From Leptospiraceae bacterium (GTDB taxonomy: Bacteria > Spirochaetota > Leptospiria > Leptospirales > Leptospiraceae), in the NCBI GenBank assembly GCA_024233875.1, contig JACKPB010000009.1, forward strand, positions 1-64,000: 64,000 bases of DNA, in the 5' to 3' direction. The notes below the pieces were generated by a model. It did no database searches. It worked only from the letters and a program-made list of their open reading frames with translations, and was not told the origin of the DNA. Of this stretch, positions 1 to 9,286 are shown one piece after another. A program made the position numbers and the translations under genes. Each line of letters begins with the position of its first letter. Positions within the stretch are counted from its first letter, which is position 1.

Positions 1-186
1 ATTTTTACAAACTATCTGAAAGAAGGGATGAAAAAGAAAGAAATTCACAAAATCAAACATCCTGAAGAACTTGCTACTTTTCTTTTCACACTTTATAATG
101 GAATCGGAGTTGTTTCCAAACTCGAAATCACTCCCGATCAATCCAATTTCATGATAGATAAGCTATTAAAAATATTTGAAAATTGA
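1..186 (+). CDS. C-terminal end of a probable TetR-family regulator (partial)
   Basis: The reading frame is open from the first base and stops at TGA 184-186, giving the last 61 residues of a protein that begins outside the window. The segment is helical and has the layout of a TetR ligand-binding tail: a stretch around ELATFLFTLYNGIGVVSKLE followed by a final amphipathic helix (MIDKLLKIFEN). The DNA-binding half is not visible, so the family call is inference. A dehydrogenase gene follows 57 bp downstream on the same strand. Confidence 0.5.
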   Translation: MFTNYLKEGMKKKEIHKIKHPEELATFLFTLYNGIGVVSKLEITPDQSNFMIDKLLKIFEN

Positions 187-243
187 TCTTATTATGGATT
201 GATTTTATCATTTTAAAACACCAGAACAAAATCAGGAGAATAT

Positions 244-972
244 ATGCAGGACAACAATCGAAAGGTAATCGTACTCACGGGGGCAAGCAAAGGAATTGGG
301 AAAGCTATAGCTGAAAAAGAAGGTCAACGTCACCATCTTTCACTCTTCTCCAGAAGTGAATCAGAAATGAAATCGATTCTTCAGTCCCAAGATCCGGCTC
401 TGAAATCAATCTACACAGTAGGGGACATCAAGAAAGAAGAAGACATCCGTCTCTGTGTGGAGAAAACTCTCCAAACCTTTGGAAGAATCGATGTTTTGAT
501 CAATAATGCAGGGATTGGAATCTTCAAGCGGGTCGATCAATTTACCTATGAAGAATTTGACGAGATCCAGAAAGTCAATGTCTACGGATCCTTTCTCTTT
601 ACCAAGTATTCACTTCCGAATATGATCGAAAACAAATCAGGTTACATCATCAACATTTCTTCTGTAGCGGGTTTGAATGGATTCAAAACCGGAACTGCGT
701 ATTCAGCCTCAAAGTTTGCCCTCAACGGATTCACCGAATCCTTACGTGAGGATGTCAAACAGTATGGGATCGGAGTTTGTAGCATTTGTCCCGGAGGGGT
801 CAAAACAGAATTCGGAGGAAAAGGTCTCGAAAAATTTCAGGGAAATGACTTTTTACTCGAACCGGAAGATGTAGCGAGAACCGTTTCCTATCTCATCGAT
901 GAATCAGAAACATCCAATACCAAACTCATAGAACTCAAGCCGAGAAGAAGAAAAGAATACCGGGGTAAGTGA
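244..972 (+). CDS. Short-chain dehydrogenase/reductase (SDR)
   Basis: Cytoplasmic NAD(P)-dependent oxidoreductase of 242 aa, the usual classical-SDR length. Visible motifs in order: the cofactor glycine motif TGASKGIG (about residues 12-19), NNAGIG (about 86), the catalytic Ser in ISSVAG and the catalytic pair in YSASK, then a PGGVKTEF loop. The stretch after the glycine motif (AIAEKEGQRHHLSLFSRS) is a few residues shorter than usual. An AGGAGA-type ribosome site precedes ATG 244. Substrate unknown; it probably forms a unit with the preceding TetR-like gene. Confidence 0.85.
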   Translation: MQDNNRKVIVLTGASKGIGKAIAEKEGQRHHLSLFSRSESEMKSILQSQDPALKSIYTVGDIKKEEDIRLCVEKTLQTFGRIDVLINNAGIGIFKRVDQFTYEEFDEIQKVNVYGSFLFTKYSLPNMIENKSGYIINISSVAGLNGFKTGTAYSASKFALNGFTESLREDVKQYGIGVCSICPGGVKTEFGGKGLEKFQGNDFLLEPEDVARTVSYLIDESETSNTKLIELKPRRRKEYRGK

Positions 973-982
973 TTCCTAATAC

Positions 983-2353
983 TCAGGGAGAAGATGAATT
1001 GGTCTTGGAAGCGATCAATTCAGCTTCTCTTATTCCTGAGAGATAGGCTCCATGGACATATGAAAAATACTTTTCATGTGTTGCCTCCCCTGCAAAATGA
1101 ATGTTTCCCAGCGGACGGGAGTATTCACGGATGTATGACTTCATATGATTTACAGCATAAGAATAGGAACCTAAAGCAAATTCATCCCTTCCCCATTGGG
1201 TAGAGAGAATCCTCCTGGGTTCCGGAATTTTCTTTTGGAATATGTTTTTTAGCTCCGAAAGAGCCAGACTTTTCATATCGGGATCCATTCCAAATCGATC
1301 TGATCTTTCGCCGGTACCCATAAATCCCAGAACGGGAACCTTAAGATACGAATGAAAATTAAAGATAAGATCATACATCGGATTGGGTTGGGTAAGATCA
1401 GCAAACACTTCCTCATCCGACCAAAACTTATCTTCAAATTCGAGAATGTATTTATTGAAAATACCCATAGGTATTGCATTGATACTTCTAACTTTTTCGG
1501 GAGGTAGGGATGGTGTGAATTGTATGGATTTTTTTTGTAATACACTCACCGGCACTGTTACAATGACAAAATCCCCCCTATGCAAACCTTTGCTTGTTTC
1601 CACTGATATTTCTGAATTTTGATTTCTAATGTGCAATACTTGTTCATCGAGAAGGACAGGAACATCTCTCAGCAATCCTTTTAAGATAGAATCATATCCT
1701 CCGTAGACCAACTCATCCTCACCTTCATAGTTTTCTGTAGTATGAAAAAAGGCATACGCAGAAGTTTCACTGAGGGTGGACGCATTTTCATTTTCCAGTC
1801 CCCTCTCTAAGAACTCAAAAACCTTCCTATCGAGAGGTGGAAGATTCAATCTACTGTATTCTTTTTCCAGATAAGATTTTAATGAAGTAACTGAAGGATT
1901 ATCTTCTGTGAAATATTCAATTTTTTTCAAAATAGATTCAAATTTTTTATGAGCTGAATATAGGTCTAATTTTGAAATCTTTTTAGATTCATAAACCAAC
2001 ATAATATTCTCAAAATCGGTTTCTTTGGTCTTTACAGAATATCTTTCCGCGAGTTCAATGAGAGGATTTCCCAGGGAACCATGAATCCAGGCCGCCCCCA
2101 AATCAATGGGGTACCCACCGGATCGATCTGTAAAAATCCGACCTCCTATCCGATTTCTTGCTTCCAAAACGAGAACCTCATGACCCATTTCCTTCAGGTG
2201 AGAGGCAGCTCCCGCACCAGCCATTCCGGCACCGATGATGATTACCTTTCGTGGATTCTTAGTTGGAATGACTTCTTTTCTTGGAAAAACCGATCTACAG
2301 GAGATCGATAGAAGAGTGAGAGCGCTGAGTTTTAAAAAAGTTCTACGATTCAT
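983..2353 (-). CDS. Flavin-containing amine oxidase family protein, exported lipoprotein
   Basis: FAD-dependent amine oxidase family protein of about 456 aa. The N-terminus has a twin-arginine-like motif (NRRTFLK), a hydrophobic segment and a possible lipobox ending LSISC. The dinucleotide-binding motif IIGAGMAGAGAA follows near residue 40, then the family signature EARNRIGGRIFTDR and DLGAAWIHG. The C-terminus has HFAGEATHEKYFSYVHGAYLSG, the flavin-contact region. I take ATG at 2353; a TTG one codon upstream is also possible. The export signal suggests a folded, cofactor-loaded periplasmic protein; substrate (polyamine, amino acid or other amine) cannot be read from the sequence. Confidence 0.85.
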   Translation of the reverse strand: MNRRTFLKLSALTLLSISCRSVFPRKEVIPTKNPRKVIIIGAGMAGAGAASHLKEMGHEVLVLEARNRIGGRIFTDRSGGYPIDLGAAWIHGSLGNPLIELAERYSVKTKETDFENIMLVYESKKISKLDLYSAHKKFESILKKIEYFTEDNPSVTSLKSYLEKEYSRLNLPPLDRKVFEFLERGLENENASTLSETSAYAFFHTTENYEGEDELVYGGYDSILKGLLRDVPVLLDEQVLHIRNQNSEISVETSKGLHRGDFVIVTVPVSVLQKKSIQFTPSLPPEKVRSINAIPMGIFNKYILEFEDKFWSDEEVFADLTQPNPMYDLIFNFHSYLKVPVLGFMGTGERSDRFGMDPDMKSLALSELKNIFQKKIPEPRRILSTQWGRDEFALGSYSYAVNHMKSYIREYSRPLGNIHFAGEATHEKYFSYVHGAYLSGIREAELIASKTNSSSP

Positions 2354-2419
2354 CAACCGGAAATTGTTTTTCTATTTCAAAGATTGTCCAACACAAAATA
2401 TAGTTCATCCTTCATAAAT

Positions 2420-2496
2420 CCTTGCGATTTCCTTCAAAAGGTATCTAGCCATTTCATTGTTGATTGTATGAAGTATACGCAAATCTTTTGAAAATG
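2420..2496 (-). repeat. Copy 1 of the dispersed ~92-bp intergenic repeat
   Basis: Read on the minus strand this matches the family seen at 29603, 44434, 56207, 56308 and 56620: it opens CATTTTCAAAAG, has the central AAATGGCTAGATACC block and ends near CGCAAGG. The far end (TTTCTGAAAACCGG in other copies) is not preserved. It lies in the gap between the divergent amine oxidase and lipoprotein genes. Confidence 0.65.
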
Positions 2497-3110
2497 CCTA
2501 AAGTTTAGCCCTCAGAATAGAGATCCCTACAGGTACCCGAATCGGTGAGTATTTCAAAAAGTCTTTTCATTGGAAATGAATACCTCATTCTTGGATGACT
2601 AAGTACATATACATACGCAATTGAATCAGGTGAATAGCTTGTCCCCTCATTACCTATAGGGGTTTTCTAAAAAATGAGATGCTTAGGTAGGAGCAAATGC
2701 TAGTTCATCAAATGAAAATATCCCCCTCAGACAAAGATCCGAAGAAGAAACAAATCTATGCTTAGAATTTTAGTCACAACACCTAAAGAGTTTAAATATG
2801 TCAAATTATATAGATAAACCAAACCTTATTTTAGAATGATTCAATCTGTAAAAGTTAATTATTTAACTCACCCTAAGCAATTATTTTTCTTTTAAACATT
2901 TTACTTTTTTTAATAGATCTATAAAAATAGGGGTTTGGGGTGCATCCCACCTCTAAAAAGCCCTGCTAAGGGGTTTTTAGAGGTTCCCTATCAAAAAACT
3001 AAAATGATTAACTTTTTGATTTGACCTTTTCATTTTTGAATGAAAATTGGAAAACGAATTCATGGAAGCTTCTTACATCAATTTAATAAGAAGCTTTTGT
3101 ATCAAATGGT
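2497..3110. other. Gene-free AT-rich intergenic stretch with several inverted repeats
   Basis: About 600 bp without a convincing coding frame on either strand, between divergently transcribed genes. It holds three inverted repeats: 2950-2983 (arms CCTCTAAAAA and TTTTTAGAGG around a small GC inner stem), 3027-3046 (TTTTCATT/AATGAAAA), and 3066-3096 (10-bp arms AAGCTTCTTA/TAAGAAGCTT). The block at about 2918-2948 resembles the sequence at about 6168-6202. Confidence 0.55.
2950..2983. terminator. Strong inverted repeat, terminator-like
   Basis: Ten-base arms CCTCTAAAAA (2950-2959) and TTTTTAGAGG (2974-2983) enclose a second small stem CCCT/AGGG with loop GCTA. It is far from any gene end, so it may be part of a repeat rather than a terminator for a known gene. 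Confidence 0.4.
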
Positions 3111-3195
3111 GTTCAGAAACCTTACGGTTCCTTAATTAAGTGTTTAGCCACTGAATACTAGATTCATCTGAAAAGGTGCAAACCTTTTCAAAATG
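3111..3195 (-). repeat. Copy 2 of the dispersed ~92-bp intergenic repeat
   Basis: The minus strand opens CATTTTGAAAAGG and ends with CGTAAGGTTTCTGAAC, matching both ends of the family, but the centre is more diverged (GTGGCTAAACAC). It ends only 20 bp before the start of the lipoprotein gene at 3215, so it overlaps that gene's promoter or leader. Confidence 0.6.
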
Positions 3196-3214
3196 AGTAG
3201 GGAAAACAGATTGA

Positions 3215-3715
3215 ATGAAATCTATGGAAAATTTGCTTAATAATTCAACAAAACTTATTTTAATGATTGTACTGATCTCTAGTATCTATGATTGCAGTTC
3301 GAGTTCGGGAGAAAATAATTCAGCCGGGGATCTATTGTTTCTAGTCCAGAGGGAACAAACCGTAACCGCCACCAATAAAGAAAAGCAATCCAGCACGACT
3401 CCAAATGCTACTCCTGCATCCAATTACTTTACCCTTGCGATCTCCAACCAAACCACAAGCTCCGAAGCATGGATCATGTATTCTGACTCTACTTGCACTA
3501 CCCGGATTTATTCTTTCGGAACAGTAGCCTCTTCGAGCATTACTGCCTATATCAAATTTTACAATAGTTCGACTTACTATTTTAAGATTGGAGATTTCTG
3601 TCAGAAGAATAGCTATACCTTCAATATTGGAAGCAATTACCAGTGTTTGAGTGAGACTTCCTCCTGGGGTTGCTCTACTGTAGCAGCTAGTTCTACATCT
3701 ATTCAGGAACAATAA
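3215..3715 (+). CDS. Hypothetical lipoprotein, Ser/Thr-rich
   Basis: 166-aa protein not recognised by family. It has a hydrophobic signal segment (KLILMIVLISSIYDC) with Cys at about residue 27 acting as a loose spirochaete-type lipobox, followed by a Ser-rich tether and LLFLVQREQ. The mature part is Ser/Thr-rich with Cys residues that could pair (STCTTR, DFCQKN, YQCLSE, SWGCST). ATG 3224 (MENLLNN) is an alternative start. It is followed 41 bp downstream by the NHL lipoprotein, which has a similar lipoprotein start and a related LLFFLNK motif. Likely cell-surface or periplasmic; function unknown. Confidence 0.65.
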   Translation: MKSMENLLNNSTKLILMIVLISSIYDCSSSSGENNSAGDLLFLVQREQTVTATNKEKQSSTTPNATPASNYFTLAISNQTTSSEAWIMYSDSTCTTRIYSFGTVASSSITAYIKFYNSSTYYFKIGDFCQKNSYTFNIGSNYQCLSETSSWGCSTVAASSTSIQEQ

Positions 3716-3756
3716 ATATGAAATCCCCTGTGGATTTATAAAAGGAACCTATCGAA

Positions 3757-5979
3757 ATGAAACGATTACTTCTCATTACTCTAATAATTTACTTTTTATC
3801 CAATTGCAACCCGGCAGGGGAAACAGCTGACGATACCAAAACAAATTTACTTTTCTTCTTAAATAAAGTCAGCCGAGCGACAGTATCGGGCAAGGCGATG
3901 AAGGGAAGGATCAGCAATGGAAAGGTGAACGTCTATGCGACCTCAACCACAGGAACCTGTGACACAACTACCTCTCTCGGTACAACTACTACAGACCTCG
4001 AAGGCAATTATGAAGTGAATTTCACAAAGACAGGCTATCCGGTTTGTGTGATCGTAACACCCGGTACTGATTCCAAGATGTATGATGAGGCACAGAAGAA
4101 AGACCTCAATTGGACGGGGTCTGCATCGATGACCATCATCATCAACGAACCGAAGACAGCAAGGAAAGGTGTCAACGGGACTCCATTTGCCAGGTTTGCC
4201 GCCGCAAGATTCCAGGAGATAGCAAAATCGAATTCAGGGCGTTCTGCGATTGCGGATCAGGTGACCTATGCCAACAAGACAACAGTTGTCCAATTTGGAT
4301 TGAATCGTTCCTTCATTAGAAGACCCGAAGTGATGTTTGACAAGATCACCAAGATTGATATGGATACGATTCCTGATGTACTCTCAGAGGAAATTGATTT
4401 GGATGATAAGACCAACAATACATCCACATACATGACGGCATTTCTGGGGGGTATCTCAACAAAGGCAAAGGATTACAAGGGGAATGCTGAAGGTTCCGCA
4501 GATTACATTGAATCCTTTTTGGATGCTCTTTCAAAAGATCTGGCGGATGGGAAGGCGGATGGAAAGGATGCAACCGGAACAACAGTAACAGTCTCCGTAG
4601 ACGGAACACCTACAGCAGTTCCGACCATTACAGAAATCAAAGCCGCTGTGCTAACCTATGCCGCATCCAATCCAGGATTGGGGATCACAACAACAGAGAT
4701 TCAGAACACAACAGTTGTAGACGCACCCGTATTTGTACAGTCCACCCCTGTTAGTGTTGGGACTACAACCACAGCTTCAGGAACATTCACAATCGGAGGG
4801 ACCATTTCCGGCCTCACTGCTTCCGGTCTGGTTCTCCAGAACAATGCGGGTGACAATCTAACTGTGGCAAGCGGGGCTACGAGCTTTACTTTTGCGACCG
4901 CTCTAGCAAGTGGTGCGGCTTACTCTGTAACTGTATTGGCTCAGCCTTCCGGACAGACCTGTACCGTATCAGCTGGTTCAGGAACAACTTCAGCGAATGT
5001 AACAAATGTAAGTGTGAGTTGTACTTCCATGAATATAACAGGAGCTGTTACTACTATTGCGGGAACGGTAGGAGTATCAGGTTCTACCGATGGCACAGGA
5101 ACCGGTGCCACATTTAACGGACCTCGTGGTATTGCAACAGATGGGACAAATTTATATATAGCTGACTATGGAGCTGCTATTATAAGAAAGGTGGTTATAT
5201 CTACGGGTGTGGTTACTAAGATTGCGGGAACAGCGGGGTCTACAGGTACAACAGATGGAGCGGGAGCTTCAGCTCTTTTTTGGGGACCGATTAGTCTTGC
5301 TTTTGCGGGATCAAATTTATATATCGCCGAACTAGAGAATGCTAGAATTCGAAAATTGGATACAACTACGAATACAGTATCAACTATAACTACAGCTATA
5401 CTCAAACCGTATGGAATCACTACAGATGGAACTAATCTTTATGTAGCCAGTTATAACACTGAGAATAAAATATATAAGATTCCAATATCTACAGGTGTAC
5501 CGGCTGTACTCGCAGGAAATGGTACTTTAGCATCCACAGATAATGCGACAGGAACATCTGCATCATTTAATGGTCCGGTGGGAATGGCAACTGATGGAAC
5601 GAATGTATACGTATCAGAAGCTGGCTCTGCAATACGAAAAGTCAGTATATCATCTGGCGCTGTAAGTACTATAGCAGGTTTGAACAGCTCTACCGGAACA
5701 ACAGATGCTACAGGAACAAGCGCTAGATTCAATCAACCTATCGGTATGTATTGTTATGGAAACTACCTTTATGTAGCTGATTATGCGAATCATTCTATTC
5801 GGAAAATAGATACCTCTTCATTGGTAGTGACTACAATAGCCGGGTCAAGTGGAACAACCGGAAGTTCCGATGGTACAGGTACTTCGGCAAGATTCAATTA
5901 TCCTTTCGGAATCACGTCTGATGGGACATACCTATATGTAGCGGATTATGTAAATCAAACTATCCGAAGAATACAATAG
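3757..5979 (+). CDS. Large lipoprotein with C-terminal six-blade NHL-repeat propeller
   Basis: 740-aa predicted lipoprotein: signal MKRLLLITLIIYFLSNC with lipidated Cys at about residue 17. Residues of about 45-110 form a carboxypeptidase-regulatory-like beta domain (SGKAMKGRISNGKVNVYATS). A middle section of about 330-425 has an Ig-like bacterial repeat (TVSVGTTTTASGTFTIGG, TCTVSAGSGTTSANVTNVSVSC). The C-terminus, from about 430, has six NHL units, each with a TIAG strand, an STDGTGTSA-type loop, a GPxGIATDG turn and a LYVADYxNxxIRK strand, which fits a six-bladed propeller. NHL propellers usually bind protein or RNA; here an exposed binding role is inferred. Lipoproteins of this layout are common in Leptospira. 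Confidence 0.85.
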   Translation: MKRLLLITLIIYFLSNCNPAGETADDTKTNLLFFLNKVSRATVSGKAMKGRISNGKVNVYATSTTGTCDTTTSLGTTTTDLEGNYEVNFTKTGYPVCVIVTPGTDSKMYDEAQKKDLNWTGSASMTIIINEPKTARKGVNGTPFARFAAARFQEIAKSNSGRSAIADQVTYANKTTVVQFGLNRSFIRRPEVMFDKITKIDMDTIPDVLSEEIDLDDKTNNTSTYMTAFLGGISTKAKDYKGNAEGSADYIESFLDALSKDLADGKADGKDATGTTVTVSVDGTPTAVPTITEIKAAVLTYAASNPGLGITTTEIQNTTVVDAPVFVQSTPVSVGTTTTASGTFTIGGTISGLTASGLVLQNNAGDNLTVASGATSFTFATALASGAAYSVTVLAQPSGQTCTVSAGSGTTSANVTNVSVSCTSMNITGAVTTIAGTVGVSGSTDGTGTGATFNGPRGIATDGTNLYIADYGAAIIRKVVISTGVVTKIAGTAGSTGTTDGAGASALFWGPISLAFAGSNLYIAELENARIRKLDTTTNTVSTITTAILKPYGITTDGTNLYVASYNTENKIYKIPISTGVPAVLAGNGTLASTDNATGTSASFNGPVGMATDGTNVYVSEAGSAIRKVSISSGAVSTIAGLNSSTGTTDATGTSARFNQPIGMYCYGNYLYVADYANHSIRKIDTSSLVVTTIAGSSGTTGSSDGTGTSARFNYPFGITSDGTYLYVADYVNQTIRRIQ

Positions 5980-6480
5980 GAATTCATTCAATTGGAATTT
6001 GATTCTATAGAAAGTAAATAGAAATGTCTACATTTCTGAAAATGATCAATATGTTATGTAAGGACTGCCCCGCTGCGGATACAATTTGAATTTATTTAAC
6101 TCATCTAACGCAGTATTTTATTTTTTAAATTTTTTTTGTTTAAAATCAAAATCATTTTTTGCTAATAAATCAATAAAAATATGGGTTTGGGCGATAGCCC
6201 AAGCTGCCGGCAGGCTCCCTGCAACCTCACATTTCGCTTCTTTGCGTAATGTGAGTTATTTAAATAGATCGGTGCTGGTGTCTGACAGTGGGGCAGGACA
6301 AGATTCATTCCGGAAAACATTTTTTCGAAAGGATAATTTTTCCGCATTGTCGTAAACCCAAAATCACCACCAAGGGAAACATCCTTAGTAATTTATTGAG
6401 TTCACATCCATTTTCGAGTGAAAGGATGGAAATTTGCCCTTCGGCTACGCTCAGGGATCGAAAAAGTTTCTCAGCAATAC
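5980..6480. other. Gene-free stretch with hairpins and the edge of the repeat region
   Basis: No supportable gene. From 6110 it is strongly T- and A-rich, then holds TTGGGC-GATA-GCCCAA (6187-6202), the palindrome CTGCCGGCAG (6204-6213), and an inverted repeat with arms CTCACATT/AATGTGAG extended by CGC/GCG (6226-6255). At 6437-6458 is a CCTTCGGCTACGCTCAGGG motif, a variant of the widespread CTTCGACTACGCTCAGG bacterial intergenic repeat. Short frames on both strands look like chance. Confidence 0.5.
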
Positions 6481-6722
6481 AAATAAAACCTTCTTCAAAA
6501 CCGGGATCTCGATACAATTTTTACAATAACTGTAATACGAATACAAAAGGAGATCCCGACAGATTTTTTCAAAAGGGAAAAAATCACTCGATCACCGAAT
6601 CCTTCGAAAAAAAGAAGAAGCTTCCATCCAAAGTATCCCCCAACCAAAAACCAGCCTTTCAATGATGCCTTTCTCAGAGAATCCAAGGTTGTGCAGCCCA
6701 AACATCTCGGAACAAAAATTTA

Positions 6723-6756
6723 GAGATGTCGGATCTGTTTCCGACTCTCGTTTTTT
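6723..6756 (+). terminator. Intrinsic-terminator-like hairpin within an A-type monomer
   Basis: GAGA-T-GTCGG pairs with CCGACTCTC around an ATCTGTTT loop and is followed by TTTTTT. The same hairpin recurs in the other A or D monomers at about 7292, 7617, 8273, 8595 and 11835. B monomers carry a variant with loop GTCTTTTT at about 7045. Each such monomer therefore ends a possible plus-strand transcript. Confidence 0.6.
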
Positions 6757-9189
6757 GTATCGCCTGCCCGGCTCGAGGGCACAGAAGAATTCTCATTATC
6801 AAGAATATCTTAATACATTAGAGAAAGCTTACGAGCACTTTTGGATAAGCAGCAACCTTGAGATGAAAGAGAAGGTTTAGCATCATTGAAAGTTGAACCT
6901 AAGAAGACCCCGCGTCAGCGGACATCCTTCGAAAAAAAGAAGAAGCTTCCAACCTAAGTATCCCCCAATAAAAAACCAGCCTTTCCATCCTGATTCTACA
7001 GAAATACAGGTTCCACAGCTGAAACTTCTCGGAGCAAAAATTTAGAGATGTCGGGTCTTTTTCCGACTCTCGTTTTTTGCCCGAAAGTTTCAAGCGAAAG
7101 GAACCTTGTATGACGATAGAGCATCAGGAGGGAAAGTTGAAGACAAGAAGACCCCGCGTCAGCGGACATCCTTCGAAAAAAAGAAGAAGCTTCCATCCAA
7201 AGTATCCCCCAACCAAAAACCAGCCTTTCAATGATGCCTTTCTCAGAGAATCCAAGGTTGTGCAGCCCAAACATCTCGGAACAAAAATTTAGAGATGTCG
7301 GATCTGTTTCCGACTCTCGTTTTTTGTATCGCCTGCCCGGCTCGAGGGCACAGAAGAATTCTCATTATCAAGAATATCTTAATACATTAGAGAAAGCTTA
7401 CGAGCACTTTTGGATAAGCAGCAACCTTGAGATGAAAGAGAAGGTTTAGCATCATTGAAAGTTGAAGACAAGAAGACCCCGCGTCAGCGGACATCCTTCG
7501 AAAAAAAGAAGAAGCTTCCATCCAAAGTATCCCCCAACCAAAAACCAGCCTTTCAATGATGCCTTTCTCAGAGAATCCAAGGTTGTGCAGCCCAAACATC
7601 TCGGAACAAAAATTTAGAGATGTCGGATCTGTTTCCGACTCTCGTTTTTTGTATCGCCTGCCCGGCTCGAGGGCACAGAAGAATTCTCATTATCAAGAAT
7701 ATCTTAATACATTAGAGAAAGCTTACGAGCACTTTTGGATAAGCAGCAACCTTGAGATGAAAGAGAAGGTTTAGCATCATTGAAAGTTGAAGACAAGAAG
7801 ACCCCGCGTCAGCGGACATCCTTCGAAAAAAAGAAGAAGCTTCCAACCTAAGTATCCCCCAACCAAAAACCAGCCTTTCAATGATGCCTTTCTCAGAGAA
7901 TCCAAGGTTGTGCAGCCCAAACATCTCAGAACAAAAATTTAGAGATAGCCTGCCCGGCTCGAGGGCAATGAAGAATTTTCCTTTATAATAAGATTTAAAC
8001 TCAATTGCCGAAGAAGCCACCCGTAATACAAATAAAACCGTCTCCAAAACCGGGATCTCGATACAATTTTTACAATAACTGTAATACAAACCTAAAACGG
8101 GATGAAGGTAGATCTTGTCAAAAAGGGAAAAAATCACTCGATCACCGAATCCTTCGAATTGAAGAAGAGGCTTCCAACTAAAGAATCCCCCAATAAAAAA
8201 CCAGCCTTTCAATGATGCCTTTCTCAGAGAATCCAAGGTTGTGCAGCCCAAACATCTCAGAACAAAAATTTAGAGATGTCGGATCTGTTTCCGACTCTCG
8301 TTTTTTGTGGAGAGATTTTGGATAAGCAGCAACCTTGAGATGAAAGAGAAGGTTTAGCATCATTGAAAGTTGAACCTAAGAAGACTCCGCGTCAGCGGAC
8401 ATACTTCGATCAGAAGAAGAGGCTCCATGCAATGGAAAGTTGAAGACAAGAAGACCCCGCGTCAGCGGACATCCTTCGAAAAGAAGAAGAGGCTTCCAAC
8501 CTAAGTATCCCCCAATAAAAAACCAGCCTTTCAATGATGCCTTTCTCAGAGAATCCAAGGTTGTGCAGCCCAAACATCTCGGAACAAAAATTTAGAGATG
8601 TCGGATCTGTTTCCGACTCTCGTTTTTTGTATCGCCTGCCCGGCTCGAGGGCACAGAAGAATTCTCATTATCAAGAATATCTTAATACATTAGAGAAAGC
8701 TTACGAGCACTTTTGGATAAGCAGCAACCTTGAGATGAAAGAGAAGGTTTAGCATCATTGAAAGTTGAAGACAAGAAGACCCCGCGTCAGCGGACATCCT
8801 TCGAAAAAAAGAAGAAGCTTCCAACCTAAGTATCCCCCAATAAAAAACCAGCCTTTCCATCCTGATTCTTAGGAAATACAGGTTCCGAAGCCGAAATCTT
8901 ATGGATCAAAAATTTAGAGATAGCCTGCCCGGCTAGAGGGCACAGGAATATTTTTTACGACAGAAATTTTTAAAACAACTATCAAATTACATACCGACTA
9001 CTTTGAATCTGTTCTCCGACTCTCGTTTTTTGCCCGAAAGTTTCGAGCGAAAGGAACCTTGAATAACGAGAGAGCATCAGGATGGAAAGTTGAACCGAAG
9101 AAGACCCCGCGTCAGCGGTAAAAACAAAAGTCCTTCGATCAGAATAAAATGCTCCCATGCAATGGTGAGCCGAACCCCAACCCTAAAAA

Positions 9190-9223
9190 AAAAAGCCCGC
9201 TATTTTACGATAGCGAGCTTTTT
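9190..9223. terminator. Strong bidirectional intrinsic terminator
   Basis: AAAAAGC-C-CGCTAT (9190-9203) pairs with ATAGCG-A-GCTTTTT (9210-9223) around a TTTACG loop, flanked by A and T runs. It lies just outside the left end of the IS66 element, downstream of its minus-strand genes, and could stop transcription leaving the element or the array. Confidence 0.8.
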
Positions 9224-9286
9224 GTAGTATTGCAAAATATCCCGGCAGTACTTCGACTATCGCTCAGTATAAACGTAAGCGCAAAT

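Larger units (their letters stand above)
6481..9274. repeat. Left part of a tandem repeat array with 70/244/325-bp monomers
   Basis: Non-coding tandem array. Taking the conserved CTTCGA step as phase, monomers run 6601-6925 (325 bp, type A), 6926-7169 (244, B), 7170-7494 (A), 7495-7819 (A), 7820-8150 (331, D), 8151-8402 (252), 8403-8472 (70, C), 8473-8797 (A) and 8798-9122 (325, different interior). Each junction carries a CCCCGCGTCAGCGGAC hairpin (e.g. 6908, 7152, 7477, 7802, 8455, 8780, 9105; CTCCGCG at 8385) followed by a purine-rich GAAGAAGCTTCC block. A-type interiors look almost identical. The 72-codon frames seen repeatedly inside A monomers are copies of the DNA repeat, not evidence of coding. 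The array continues after the IS66 element. Confidence 0.9.

Noticed and set aside
6662..8752. Repeated identical 72-codon frames (6662, 7231, 7556, 8534, also 11774) and 60-179-codon minus-strand frames in the array
   Set aside because: They are copies of the same DNA; frames exist on both strands, none has a consistent ribosome site and the conserved part extends beyond the frames. They reflect repeat identity, not protein conservation.
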